Source: Nocardia brasiliensis ATCC 700358 (GTDB lineage Bacteria > Actinomycetota > Actinomycetes > Mycobacteriales > Mycobacteriaceae). Taken from it: DNA of 64,000 nucleotides. A program made the position numbers and the translations under genes. Location: positions 2,976,001-3,040,000 of the forward strand of contig NC_018681.1 in the NCBI RefSeq assembly GCF_000250675.2, in the 5' to 3' direction. Of the stretch, positions 16,033 to 24,379 are shown one piece after another; position 1 is the stretch's first letter, and each line of letters begins with the position of its first letter. The notes below the pieces were generated by a model. That model saw only the letters and a program-made list of their open reading frames with translations. It had not been told where the DNA came from and did no database searches.

Positions 16033-17304
16033 ATGTCCAGTAATGCCCAGCGACGTGTCTACTGGTTCGGCGTCGCCGCAGTGGCCGTCATGGCGACGTT
16101 GGCCGGGCCGGTGGTTTTTTCCCCGAATACGGCGGCTGCGGCACCACCTTTGCCGCAGGCGGATGAGTTCTACCAGCCACCAGCCGGTTTCGAGTCCGCG
16201 GCGCAGGGCGTGATTCTGCGATCCCGGCCTGTCCAGTCGGTGGTGCCGTTGCCGGCCCAAGCTTGGCAATTGCTCTATCGCACCACCGACGTGTTCGAGC
16301 AGCCGGATGTCACCGTCACCACGGTGTTCCTGCCCAACAATGTCCGAGGGGACCGACCGTTGGTGTCGCTTCAAATGTTCGAGGACGCCTCCGGTCCGCA
16401 ATGTGTCCCGTCCTATGGGCTGCAGGCCGGTGCCCAATCCTCCACAGAGACCATGGGGCAGTTGATGGACCTGCAAACTGCGCTGCAGAACGGCTGGGTG
16501 GTGTCGGTGCCTGATTTCGGCGGGCGATTCGGCCACTTCCCGGTTGCGCGAGAGCCCGGCTACATGACCCTGGATGGCATTCGCGCGGCCACCCAGTTCG
16601 CTCCGCTCGGTCTCGGCCCCGAGACCCGCGTCGGTCTGTACGGATACTCAGGTGGCGGGTTCGCGACGGGGTGGACGGCTGAGCTGCAACCCAGTTACGC
16701 ACCCGAGCTCAATATAACCGGCGCGGCGTACGGCGGCCCCGGGCCTGACATCAATGCAGCATTGTTCACCACGAACGGTGGACCCTTCTCGGCCATAGTC
16801 GGTAGCGGCCTGTCCTCCTACTACGCCACCTATCCCGAGGTCAAAGCGGCGATGCGACCGCACCTGACATCTGAGGGCGCGGCTGTGATGGATCAGATCC
16901 AGACGCAATGCTTGTCCACCACTCTCGCCCAGCAGTTCCTCGGCGACTGGAAACGGTATTTCGACATTCCGCTGGACCAGGTCCTGGCGTTGCCGCCGCT
17001 CGCGGACGTTATCAACCAGGCCAGACTGGGTACCCACGCACCAGCTGCGCCGCTTTATGTCTTTCAAGCTGTGCAGGACGAAGTGATTCCAGTGGGCCCG
17101 ACCGACCGAATGGTCGAAGACCTCTGTGCTCGTGGGGCTCGGGTCACCTATGTACGTGAGCAGCTGGCCGAGCACTTGAGCACGATTTTCTCGGCCTCCC
17201 CTGCCGCGTTCTCTTGGCTGAGGGAACGCGTCGACACCGATACTCCGGTGCCGGCTGGATGCAGCACCACCACCGTGCTGTCACAATTCATCACCCCGAA
17301 GTAG
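16033..17304 (+). CDS. secreted lipase of the LIP family
   Basis: 423-residue extracellular serine hydrolase. A signal peptide (basic start, hydrophobic core, cleavage near AAAAPP) is followed by the alpha/beta-hydrolase fold. The nucleophile is Ser206 in GYSGG; FQAVQDEVIP supplies the acid and EQLAEHLS the His. EDASGPQC and the late Cys (PAGCST) suggest disulphides. GGAGG sits 5 bases before ATG 16033. A paralogue lies at 18850-20148. The family hydrolyses acylglycerols and esters outside the cell. Confidence 0.85.
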   Translation: MSSNAQRRVYWFGVAAVAVMATLAGPVVFSPNTAAAAPPLPQADEFYQPPAGFESAAQGVILRSRPVQSVVPLPAQAWQLLYRTTDVFEQPDVTVTTVFLPNNVRGDRPLVSLQMFEDASGPQCVPSYGLQAGAQSSTETMGQLMDLQTALQNGWVVSVPDFGGRFGHFPVAREPGYMTLDGIRAATQFAPLGLGPETRVGLYGYSGGGFATGWTAELQPSYAPELNITGAAYGGPGPDINAALFTTNGGPFSAIVGSGLSSYYATYPEVKAAMRPHLTSEGAAVMDQIQTQCLSTTLAQQFLGDWKRYFDIPLDQVLALPPLADVINQARLGTHAPAAPLYVFQAVQDEVIPVGPTDRMVEDLCARGARVTYVREQLAEHLSTIFSASPAAFSWLRERVDTDTPVPAGCSTTTVLSQFITPK

Positions 17305-17339
17305 CCGTTCGGGCAGCGCACCGTCGCCGTGCCCTGGTG

Positions 17340-17560
17340 TCGGCCGTGCGGCCGAGCCCATGCAGGAGCCTGTGGTTCCTGAACCACTCGACCGAGTCAA
17401 TGGTGAGCAGTTCCACGTAAACGACGAATCCGCACGGACGGCGTCGGTTTTATCGAGTCCAATTATGTTCTCCGCCAACGTATTATCGTATACATCGGTT
17501 GCACTGCCAGTCGATGGAACCATACCCGCCAGCAGCTGTGACTCACCGATTGGCAACCGT
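17340..17560 (-). pseudogene. IS3-family transposase OrfB, C-terminal remnant
   Basis: Reading the minus strand gives PSTGSATDVYDNTLAENIIGL followed by DKTDAVR, and in another frame VELLTIDSVEWFRNHRLLHG. These match the IS3 OrfB end (PSxGSVGDSYDNALAExxxGLxKTE..VE..TLEWVDWFNxRRLH). Frameshifts and missing DDE residues upstream show it is dead. It lies between the first lipase gene and the small secreted-protein gene. Confidence 0.7.
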
Positions 17561-17698
17561 CTCGAATGTCGTCTGACGGTCAACCTGACCGCTGGAAACG
17601 TCAGAAGGCCGTGCCATCCAAACTCGCGATCGCGTCGAATACTGGGCATTCACCCTTGAACCAAGCCCGCCGACGCCCCGGAGCCGAAGGACAAAAGG

Positions 17699-18049
17699 AT
17701 GCCCCTTGTTCGAACTGCCAGGATCGCCGTTCTCGCCGCTGCATGCCTGGTGGCCGTAGCTAGCGCGACAATCACCGCTGCGGTTGCCGCTGCCGCTCCG
17801 GACTACAAATACGTGTGCGACAAGGTGATCCATGGCGATGGAGAAGGTGGCTACCAAGGGGCTTATACGGGAACGGACTGCACGCCGGAAAACGGCGCGC
17901 CCGCCCAGGGCACAGTCAAAAAGGCAAAGATCGTCGACAAACCTAATGGCAACACCTACGAGTGTGAAGATGTCCGTGCCGGCGTCGGGGAGGATATATT
18001 CGGAGAGGCGTTGGGCCCGCATGAGGTAACCAGTTTCCGCTGCCGATAG
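17699..18049 (+). CDS. small secreted protein with four cysteines
   Basis: 116 residues. The signal peptide (ARIAVLAAACLVAVASA, cleavage near AAAAP) leaves a mature protein of about 82 residues with four Cys (YVCDKVI, GTDCTPE, YECEDV, FRCR), likely two disulphides. Lys/Asp/Gly-rich, no recognised domain. AAAGGA precedes the ATG. It lies between IS3 and recombinase remnants and downstream of a secreted lipase; function unknown. Confidence 0.65.
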   Translation: MPLVRTARIAVLAAACLVAVASATITAAVAAAAPDYKYVCDKVIHGDGEGGYQGAYTGTDCTPENGAPAQGTVKKAKIVDKPNGNTYECEDVRAGVGEDIFGEALGPHEVTSFRCR

Positions 18050-18254
18050 CCTTCCCTTTCACGGCATCGGCGGTCAGCTCTCTTTTGCCCTGCGGGCGAG
18101 GGGCGGGCGGCGGCCAGGCCCTCGTTTGTGCGTCGACTCGAACCCCGGACGAACTCGCCAGCGAGGCTATATGTGAACTCCAGCACCGGCTGCCACGTGG
18201 TGGCGCCGAGAGCTTCGTTACACAGACGGTTCAGGGCGCAGCGATGCGCGCAGA

Positions 18255-18275
18255 TCGGCATGTGCGTGCGTTGAG
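18255..18275 (+). repeat. dispersed 20-bp repeat, copy 2
   Basis: CGGCATGTGCGTGCGTTGAG (18256-18275), 3 bp after the stop codon of the recombinase remnant on the other strand. On the minus strand the element therefore ends: recombinase stop, then this repeat. Confidence 0.75.
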
Positions 18276-18278
18276 CTG

Positions 18279-18410
18279 TCATGTGCCCGAAGCCATGTAG
18301 GCAGCGAGGACATAGTTGGCGTGGCGATCCAGGTTGGTCCGCGCCCGGTCGTAATGCATGGTCGTGCGCGGGTCGGCGTGCCGGGCCCTGGATACCCGAA
18401 GCCCGTTTCG
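18279..18410 (-). pseudogene. tyrosine recombinase C-terminal remnant
   Basis: Minus-strand DNA encodes ARHADPRTTMHYDRAR and LDRHANYVLAAYMASG before a TGA. The first holds the HxxxT..Y segment with the catalytic tyrosine (MHYDRAR) of phage-type integrases. Only about the last 40 residues are intact and the N-terminal and RHR portions are absent, so the gene is not functional. Confidence 0.7.
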
Positions 18411-18777
18411 TAGCGACCACTTCTCCGAGGTTCGGTCGAGTGATTAGTCCGGATCCGCACTGCTCCATTGGCGCATTGACGGGTTGTAATCGGCGGTTGA
18501 GTGTAAGCGAGGGCTGATCCCGGGCATGGGAGGGCAGCGGGCGGTTTCGCGGCCACAATCGACGCTCATGATCGCGAGTTCGACTACGGCACATCCGGTT
18601 TCGACAGCGGGGAAAGTCGGGATGGTGGCGACAACCGCGCGGAGCCTGCTGTCCAACGGTGCTGTGGACACACCTGACCTTGTAAACGCCGATCTGGCCC
18701 GGGACTTCAAACAGGCTCAGCACAGCCGTAATCGCGCATGATCACTTTATCTCCGGTTCCGGTGTCGATCATGATCG
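18411..18777. other. gap between recombinase remnant and second lipase gene
   Basis: No gene that I can support. A plus-strand open frame at 18526-18741 could encode 71 residues ending in DTPDLVNADLARDFKQAQ, but it has no ribosome site or family likeness. Confidence 0.4.
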
Positions 18778-18849
18778 AGGGAGGTAATCTTGCTGACTTC
18801 AGGGGATTCACCGGGAGTCGGGTCCCTGCCGGGGAGGGAAGTCGGAGAC

Positions 18850-20148
18850 GTGGACAGTGCCGTATCAACCTGTGGTGCAACGTATTCAGTGGTAAAGCGC
18901 GGTCGGTTACGTACGGTTCTGATCGCAGTCTCGCTCGTGCTGTGCTTTGCCGGTTATCCCATCGCGGTCGGTAGCGCGGATCCGCGGCCGACTCCGCAGA
19001 ACGACCCGTTCTATACTCCGCCATCGGGCTGGAGTTCGAATCCGCCAGGCACCATTTTGAATTCGCGCTCCGTCGAGGTGGCCTCGCTGGGACCACAGGC
19101 GCAGGACGCTGATGCGTGGCAGTTGCTGTATCGAACGACCGATTCCGTTGGCCGACCCACAGTGACCGTGACGACGGTGCTGCGCCCACGAACCGGGCCG
19201 GTCAAAGGGCTGATCAGCTACCAGGCTGCCGAAGATGCCTCGGCCCCGCAGTGTGCCCCCTCGTTCGCGCTGCGGCAAGGAGCGCCCGACAAGTACGACT
19301 CCGCTCTGGATCTCATACAGGTCGACCAAATGTTGTCGTCCGGTCATGCGATTTCCGTGCCGGACTGGGAGGGGCTACTGGGGGCGATGTTCTCCCCGAA
19401 ACAGCCGGGTTACGCCGTACTCGACGGTGTGCGGGCCGCCGAGGGATTCACGCCGCTCGGCTTGTCCGGCGTCGACACCCCAGTTGCTGTGGCGGGCTAT
19501 TCCGGTGGGACGATCGGTAGTAGTTGGGCCGCGCAGGTCCAACCCGCCTACGCTCCCGAAATTCGATTGGTCGGTGTTGCGATGGGTGGTTGGACACTAC
19601 CCATCGCCCCCTACCTGGAGTCGCTCGATTCCGGTCCGTTCTCCGGTTTCCTGCCGTCGCTCCTGCCGGGCATGATGCGCGCCGATCCCGCTCTGGCAGC
19701 GGCTTTCAACAAATATCTGACTCCTGCCGGGCACGCTCTGATGGCGGCGGGTGACAGCAAATGTGTGGCTCCGAATATCGCTCAGCATGCGTTCCTACGT
19801 ATGGACGACTACCTGACGATCCCTTTTTCGCAGCTGCTCGAGCAGGTACAGGCGTCGTTCGTCAACGTGGACTTCGGCGACGTGGTCCCTACCGCGCCAC
19901 TGTTCTTCTACAACGCCGTCCACGACGAGATCCTCGACATCGCGTTGGCCGACGAGGCGGTGGCACAGTGGTGCGCGGCGGGCGCGCAGATCACCTATAC
20001 GCGCGACCAATTGAGCGAGCATGTCAGTCTCGCGATCACTGCTACACCCGCGGTCCTGCGCTGGATCGATGACCGCCTAGCGGGGGAGCCCGCGCCGAGT
20101 GGTTGCTCGACGCGCACGGTCCCGTCGATGGCGATCGGTGGTGCGTAG
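18850..20148 (+). CDS. secreted lipase of the LIP family (paralogue)
   Basis: Second secretory lipase, clearly related to the one at 16033-17304 (shared segments AWQLLYRTTD, VTVTTV, EDAS.PQC.PS, GYSGG, QP.YAPE). The nucleophile is in AGYSGG, the acid in AVHDEILD, and the His in DQLSEHVS. Start choice is uncertain: TTG 18790 has an ideal AGGGAGG, GTG 18850 a fair one, and GTG 18889 gives the most normal signal peptide (KRGRLRTVLIAVSLVLCF). Export is expected with any of them. Confidence 0.83.
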   Translation: MDSAVSTCGATYSVVKRGRLRTVLIAVSLVLCFAGYPIAVGSADPRPTPQNDPFYTPPSGWSSNPPGTILNSRSVEVASLGPQAQDADAWQLLYRTTDSVGRPTVTVTTVLRPRTGPVKGLISYQAAEDASAPQCAPSFALRQGAPDKYDSALDLIQVDQMLSSGHAISVPDWEGLLGAMFSPKQPGYAVLDGVRAAEGFTPLGLSGVDTPVAVAGYSGGTIGSSWAAQVQPAYAPEIRLVGVAMGGWTLPIAPYLESLDSGPFSGFLPSLLPGMMRADPALAAAFNKYLTPAGHALMAAGDSKCVAPNIAQHAFLRMDDYLTIPFSQLLEQVQASFVNVDFGDVVPTAPLFFYNAVHDEILDIALADEAVAQWCAAGAQITYTRDQLSEHVSLAITATPAVLRWIDDRLAGEPAPSGCSTRTVPSMAIGGA

Positions 20149-20234
20149 CGCGCCACCAGGCATTTCACGGCTGGTGCCGTGTGTTCGACCGAGGGGGACG
20201 GCGGCGGTCGCGTGGGGGTGTTTCGGGCCGGTGC

Positions 20235-20438
20235 ATGGAGTACGCGATCGACGGGACGATCGCGACCTGCCACCGATTGGAGTTCCCGCACGACCGTTGG
20301 GGTTGCGACCCCGCCGAGAGCCTTCGCCTGGCGGCCAAGGTCACCGGAGTGTCGTTCACGGCAGGCATGCTGGACCAGCCCCTGCTCATCGGACCTGTCG
20401 CGTGTCGATGGTCACCTCCCGGCCACACCACCGCTTGA
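20235..20438 (+). CDS. possible small hypothetical protein
   Basis: 67 codons from ATG 20235, containing GTIATCHRLEFPHDRWGCDP and VSFTAGMLDQPLLIG. Codon use looks coding-like, but no family or ribosome site is convincing. Could equally be a fragment. The remaining 450 bp between the second lipase and the DoxX gene show nothing else. Confidence 0.3.
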   Translation: MEYAIDGTIATCHRLEFPHDRWGCDPAESLRLAAKVTGVSFTAGMLDQPLLIGPVACRWSPPGHTTA

Positions 20439-20611
20439 CCCGGTGCGCTTGCTGGTACGGCCGGTGAAGTCGTAGAACGCATCTCGGTCCGCTCGACATC
20501 CACCGCAATGACCGTCGGGTGAGCGCGCTATGCGGCACAGAGCGGACGTTCGTGAGAGGTCGAACAGGCGTGGTGCAGCGCGGTCGGTGCCGCCTAGGTG
20601 GGAGCGCGAGC

Positions 20612-20968
20612 TCAGGCGAGGCGGACGTCGAGTACGAGCACGACTGATGTCGCGATCGAGAAAGCGAGGAAGACCATGGCGCCCGTCATGTTCCGGTCGC
20701 CGGTGCGGATGTGGGTGAGGATCGCGCCAGTGAAATAGAGCACCAACCCGATCGCGGCGGCGATCGCGAAGGGCGGGAACCAGATGCCTCCGACGAGGCC
20801 GATCGTCGCGGCGATCTGCAGGCTCCCGAGGACGGTGAGCTGGGAGGTGGTGAGGTGAACTGCTTCGGCGAATCGGCGTATCCACGCGGGGCGGACGAAC
20901 TTCATCACTCCGGACTGGAGCATCGCCACGGCGAGCAGGACGGACAGGATCAGGGCTGCAATGTGCAT
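20612..20968 (-). CDS. DoxX-family membrane protein
   Basis: 118 residues with four predicted membrane helices. The family pattern is visible: ILSVLLAVAMLQSGVMKFVRP, then LGSLQIAATIGLVGGIWFPP and ILTHIRTGDRN. DoxX proteins are small quinone-pathway or redox-stress membrane proteins. It is divergent from an HxlR regulator 49 bp away and probably its target. Confidence 0.8.
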   Translation of the reverse strand: MHIAALILSVLLAVAMLQSGVMKFVRPAWIRRFAEAVHLTTSQLTVLGSLQIAATIGLVGGIWFPPFAIAAAIGLVLYFTGAILTHIRTGDRNMTGAMVFLAFSIATSVVLVLDVRLA

Positions 20969-20990
20969 GACGGTAACGCTAAGAATCCGC

Positions 20991-21009
20991 TAGGTACCTT
21001 TTGGTAACC
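20991..21009. promoter_or_regulatory. HxlR operator candidate
   Basis: TAGGTACCTTTTGGTAACC lies between the divergent DoxX and HxlR genes. A sequence matching 15 of 19 positions stands at the start of the other HxlR gene of this window (30804-30822). Confidence 0.65.
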
Positions 21010-21017
21010 TACGGGCC

Positions 21018-21401
21018 GTGCGTCCCCCTGCCGGAATCATGTTCATGACCGACTGTCCCGCGCGCACGGCGATGGAGGTCATCGCGAACAAGTGGTCGGT
21101 AGTTACCCTGTACGCGCTGGCAGACGGCCCCAAGCGGCACAGTGAACTCGTCGCCTTGTCCGGCGGTATCTCTCACAAGGTGCTGGCTCAGACCCTGCGC
21201 CGCCTGCAGGGCAACGGCCTGGTCGCGCGGCGGCGCTACGCCGAAGCGCCGCCGCGGGTGGAATACAGCCTGACCCCGCTCGGCGAGACGCTCCAAGAGC
21301 CGATAGCGATGCTGACGCGGTGGGCGCAGGTGCACGGCGCAGAGCTCGTCGACTTCCAGGAGTCAACAGCCGCGAACCGGACCGATGCACCGATCGGGTG
21401 A
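21018..21401 (+). CDS. HxlR-family winged-helix regulator
   Basis: About 127 residues from GTG 21018 (ATG 21039 is an alternative). Family features: CPARTAMEVIANKWSVVTLYAL at the N terminus with the conserved redox-capable Cys, GPKRHSELV..GISHKVLAQTLRRL for the recognition helix, and RVEYSLTPLGETL. Controls the divergent DoxX gene by context. It shares an operator-like site with the second HxlR gene. Confidence 0.82.
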   Translation: MRPPAGIMFMTDCPARTAMEVIANKWSVVTLYALADGPKRHSELVALSGGISHKVLAQTLRRLQGNGLVARRRYAEAPPRVEYSLTPLGETLQEPIAMLTRWAQVHGAELVDFQESTAANRTDAPIG

Positions 21402-21492
21402 GTAGGTGGGCGAGCAGCGTCTTCTTGTAGCAGGCGTCCGGCGTGTAGCGCTCGGCGAGTTCGATCGCGTTGCCGCCGCCCATTATGGCCCG

Positions 21493-21515
21493 TACGGTCC
21501 AGAACTAGTACCGTA
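21493..21515. promoter_or_regulatory. palindrome upstream of TetR gene
   Basis: TACGGTcC-N7-GTACCGTA ends 5 bp before the ATG of the TetR gene; 7 of 8 arm bases pair. Probably its own operator. Confidence 0.55.
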
Positions 21516-21520
21516 GGGGC

Positions 21521-22117
21521 ATGCCCCGCCCTCGTGAGTTCGACGAAGATCGCGTGGTCCTCGCCATTCGCGACGAGTTCTGGGACAAGGGCTACGCGGC
21601 GACGTCGATGGACGACCTGCTGCGCGTGAGCGGGTTGGGCAAGGGCAGTCTTTACGGGGCGTTCGGGGACAAACGCAGCCTGTTCCTGCGCGTGTTGCGC
21701 GCCTACGACGACGCGAACCTGCTCATGCTGCGTGAGCGTCTGGCCGCCGCGGCGCGAGGGATCGACCTGGTCCGCGAGTTCGTGCTCGGCTCGACCGGTG
21801 ACCCGACCGGGGCAACGGCGCGCCGGGGTTGTTTGCTGGCCAACAGCAACGCCGAGCTCGCCACCAGCACGCCGGACGTGGCCGCGGAGGCCCGCCGCAG
21901 CTACGACGCGATCGCCACCATCCTCGCCGCCGCGCTGGAACGCGCTCAGCGCGAAGGCGACCTCGACCCCGCCATCGACCCTGCCGAGACCGCCCGCGCG
22001 GTCCTCGTCGCCCAACTCGGCGTCATCGCGCTCGGGCGCACCGGCATGGACATCGACATGCTCACCACGGTGGCCCGGTCCACCCTGGCGCGGTTGCTAC
22101 CCACTCCGTCGCGGTAG
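21521..22117 (+). CDS. TetR-family transcriptional regulator
   Basis: 198 residues. The HTH is YAATSMDDLLRVSGLGKGSLYGAFGDKRSLF, and the C-terminal half contains RRGCLLANSNAELA, the TetR_C pattern of AcrR-like proteins next to SDR genes. An SDR gene starts 118 bp downstream on the same strand and is a probable target. A tight palindrome precedes the start. Confidence 0.82.
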   Translation: MPRPREFDEDRVVLAIRDEFWDKGYAATSMDDLLRVSGLGKGSLYGAFGDKRSLFLRVLRAYDDANLLMLRERLAAAARGIDLVREFVLGSTGDPTGATARRGCLLANSNAELATSTPDVAAEARRSYDAIATILAAALERAQREGDLDPAIDPAETARAVLVAQLGVIALGRTGMDIDMLTTVARSTLARLLPTPSR

Positions 22118-22168
22118 CGACAACTCATCGACCGACCTGAGGGAAGCCCTGCCGATGTCGAAATATTC

Positions 22169-22220
22169 TTGACTATCCGGTCCATAACAGCGAAGGTTAT
22201 GGACGTAATAGTCCATAACC
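22169..22220. promoter_or_regulatory. promoter/operator of the SDR gene
   Basis: Three half-sites GTCCATAAC (22180-22188), GTTATGGAC (22196-22204) and GTCCATAAC (22211-22219) alternate in orientation. They form two overlapping dyads with 7- and 6-bp spacers, directly after TTGACT (22169-22174). A repressor bound here would cover the promoter. Confidence 0.6.
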
Positions 22221-22234
22221 TGGAGGGAGGCGGC

Positions 22235-22969
22235 ATGGCCGTCTTGGCAGACAAGGTCGCTGTGGTCACCGGGGCCAGCAGCGGCATCGGGTTCGCGACA
22301 GCACGCGCGTTCCGCGACGAAGGCGCCAAGGTGTTCATCACCGGCCGCCGCAAGGACGCGCTCGAGGCCGCGGTCGGCGAGCTCGGGCCCTGCGTGACCG
22401 GCGTGGTCTGCGATGCTTCGGTACCCGCGGAACTCGACGCGTTCTACGGGACCGTGCACGACCAGGCCGGGCGCATCGACGTGCTGGTCGCCAACGCCGG
22501 CGTCGGCACCGCGGCTCCGTTCGGCGAGGTGACCGAGGATCTGATCGACTCCGTATTCGCCACCAACGTCAAGGGCACGATCTTCACCCTGCAGCAAGCG
22601 CTGCCATTCCTCAGCACGAACGCCTCGGTGATCCTGACGGGTTCGACCGCCGCGACACGACCCAACCAGGGGCTCGAAATCTACGCGGCGTCGAAGGCCG
22701 CGGTCCGCACCCTCGCCCGCGGGTGGGCGCTTAGCGCGCGCACGCACGGGTTCCGGGTCAACGTCGTGTCCCCGGGCGGTACACGCACCCCCGGTCTGCT
22801 CGAGCTGATCACGCCCGAGATGCTCGAGCAGGCCGAAGGTGCCGTCCCCCTCGGTCGGCTCGCCGAGCCGGAGGAGGTCGCCGCGGTCACGACGTTCCTC
22901 GCCTCGGACGCGTCGAGGTACGTCAACGGTGCCGAGTTCTTCGCCGACGGCGGGTACGCGCAGGTGTGA
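22235..22969 (+). CDS. short-chain dehydrogenase/reductase
   Basis: 244-residue classical SDR. The cofactor motif TGASSGIGFATARAF is at the N terminus, with NAG in VLVANAGVGTAAPF. The catalytic Ser is in LTGSTAATRPNQG and the YAASK pair holds Tyr and Lys. The Arg-rich GRR after the second strand suggests NADP(H). GGAGGGAGG precedes ATG 22235. Substrate unknown. Controlled from a three-half-site operator. Confidence 0.85.
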   Translation: MAVLADKVAVVTGASSGIGFATARAFRDEGAKVFITGRRKDALEAAVGELGPCVTGVVCDASVPAELDAFYGTVHDQAGRIDVLVANAGVGTAAPFGEVTEDLIDSVFATNVKGTIFTLQQALPFLSTNASVILTGSTAATRPNQGLEIYAASKAAVRTLARGWALSARTHGFRVNVVSPGGTRTPGLLELITPEMLEQAEGAVPLGRLAEPEEVAAVTTFLASDASRYVNGAEFFADGGYAQV

Positions 22970-23146
22970 ATGCGCCTTACGCGCCGCACACCACGCGCCG
23001 AACCGGGCGACAGCGGGGCCGAATTCGGGGATGCGCTTGTAGCGGATGCCACCAGAGACGCCGAGCAGTCACGACCGATGCCATGGATTCGCCGGGGCCG
23101 GCAGCGTTCGCGGCCCAGGCTCGGTTCGTCGCCGCGGGACCGTGTT

Positions 23147-23767
23147 TCAGCCGGATCCTCGACATCCGCTCACGAAGGCGTCCAGCCGAGCGAAAACTAT
23201 GTGCTGGGCTTGCTCCGGAGTGATGTTGCCGGTCAGGGTCAGTCCGGCAAGGCCCGTGGACAGCGCGAGGAGTTCGCGTGCAGCCTCGGCGAAGTCGAGA
23301 CCGGTTGCGGCCGTGCGGCTCAGAAGAAGTGCGATCAGGTCGATCAGCCCGTCGTAGCCCTGGGTTACCTGCGCGGCGAGACTCGGGCGCGGCAACGCGT
23401 GCGTCTCGAATGCCTGCATGATGCGGAACCGGCGGTGGTCGGCGGCGGTGCGCGGAATGGTCTCGGCAAGTATCGCGCGGAGCGTCGCGACCGGGTCACC
23501 GGCGCCCGCAGCTGCGACCTGCTCCTGAACTCGCTTACCGCCGACCTCGGCGATGCTGGTGAATGCCGCCGCCAACAGATCTTCCTTTGCGGGAAAGTAA
23601 TGCTGGACTCGGCCGATGGAGACGCCGGCCTGCTGGGCGACGTTACGGATGCTCATTCCTTCGACCCCGTCGGTGTCCACGATCGCGAACACCGCCTCCA
23701 GAATCGACTGCCGTCGCTCGTCGTGCGCGGCGCCCACACCGCGCACCGCTGCGCCCTTGCCGCCCAC
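23147..23767 (-). CDS. TetR-family transcriptional regulator
   Basis: 206 residues. HTH segment MSIRNVAQQAGVSIGRVQHYFPAKEDLL; the C-terminal TetR_C_6-like region contains RFRIMQAFETHALPRP. Divergent from a 63-residue membrane protein, with a near-perfect 17-bp sequence repeated in inverse orientation at both promoters. This indicates autoregulation and control of that gene. Confidence 0.82.
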   Translation of the reverse strand: MGGKGAAVRGVGAAHDERRQSILEAVFAIVDTDGVEGMSIRNVAQQAGVSIGRVQHYFPAKEDLLAAAFTSIAEVGGKRVQEQVAAAGAGDPVATLRAILAETIPRTAADHRRFRIMQAFETHALPRPSLAAQVTQGYDGLIDLIALLLSRTAATGLDFAEAARELLALSTGLAGLTLTGNITPEQAQHIVFARLDAFVSGCRGSG

Positions 23768-23785
23768 TGCCCACCCTTTCCGTGT

Positions 23786-23856
23786 CGATCGTATTGGTTT
23801 GACTCTAGTCGAGGTCCAAGGCTACCCTGGCACGTATCAAATCAATACGATCGTAT
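23786..23856. promoter_or_regulatory. paired operators between TetR and small membrane-protein gene
   Basis: CGATCGTATTGGTTTGA (23786-23802) and its reverse complement with one change (23837-23853) flank the gap. The right copy extends to the perfect palindrome ATACGATCGTAT (23845-23856). Confidence 0.75.
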
Positions 23857-23871
23857 CGATAAGGGAGAGCG

Positions 23872-24063
23872 ATGTTCGAAACACTTGGGTTACTCCTGCT
23901 CATTCAGGGTGTCGGCGGGCTGATCAACAACCTCGCCGGGGGCTCGAAGAGTTGGTTCGTACTCAACTACCTCGACCTCCCGGGGTGGGCGCGACTCACC
24001 GGCTACCTGATCCTGAGCGCTGTCGGTGCCGTCCTTGCGCTGCGGCACAAGGCTTTCCGCTGA
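23872..24063 (+). CDS. 63-residue membrane protein
   Basis: Two predicted helices (GLLLLIQGVGGLINNLAGG and LTGYLILSAVGAVLAL) joined by a short polar loop (KSWFVLNYLDLPGW). GGGAGAG precedes the ATG. It is the likely target of the divergent TetR regulator. Small proteins of this shape often accompany efflux or redox functions; no specific role can be given. Confidence 0.7.
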   Translation: MFETLGLLLLIQGVGGLINNLAGGSKSWFVLNYLDLPGWARLTGYLILSAVGAVLALRHKAFR

Positions 24064-24302
24064 TCGAGTCAGGCGCCTGGTGGTACAGGCGTTAGCGAAC
24101 GCGGCCGGCGTCCGCTGGGGCGACGCGACGACCGGGCATCTGGATCGAATGCCGATCCTTCGCACGAGCTTGCGGCCGGATATGGGCGAGGGCCGAACGC
24201 GCTCAATTCGGCAGATCGGTACGTCTGGCCATTACCCTCCGCGCGGTCGGCGGCAAGAGCGTGCGTCTCGGTCGACCACCAGCTGCCTTCCGCAAGTGTT
24301 CA

Positions 24303-24347
24303 GTGACCTGCGTCACGCAATGTCACGGGGATTGGCCAGGGAGTGTC
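24303..24347 (+). promoter_or_regulatory. putative ECF41 (SigJ-type) promoter
   Basis: TGTCACG (24321-24327), 16 bp, then TGTC (24344-24347). Published ECF41 promoters have TGTCACA, about 16 bp and CGTC. A small dyad GTGAC-N4-GTCAC (24303-24316) lies just upstream. The DoxX ATG follows 33 bp downstream and the ECF41 gene itself is next. Confidence 0.7.
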
Positions 24348-24379
24348 TTCAGGTCCGAACCTCGAACAAGGAGAACCTC

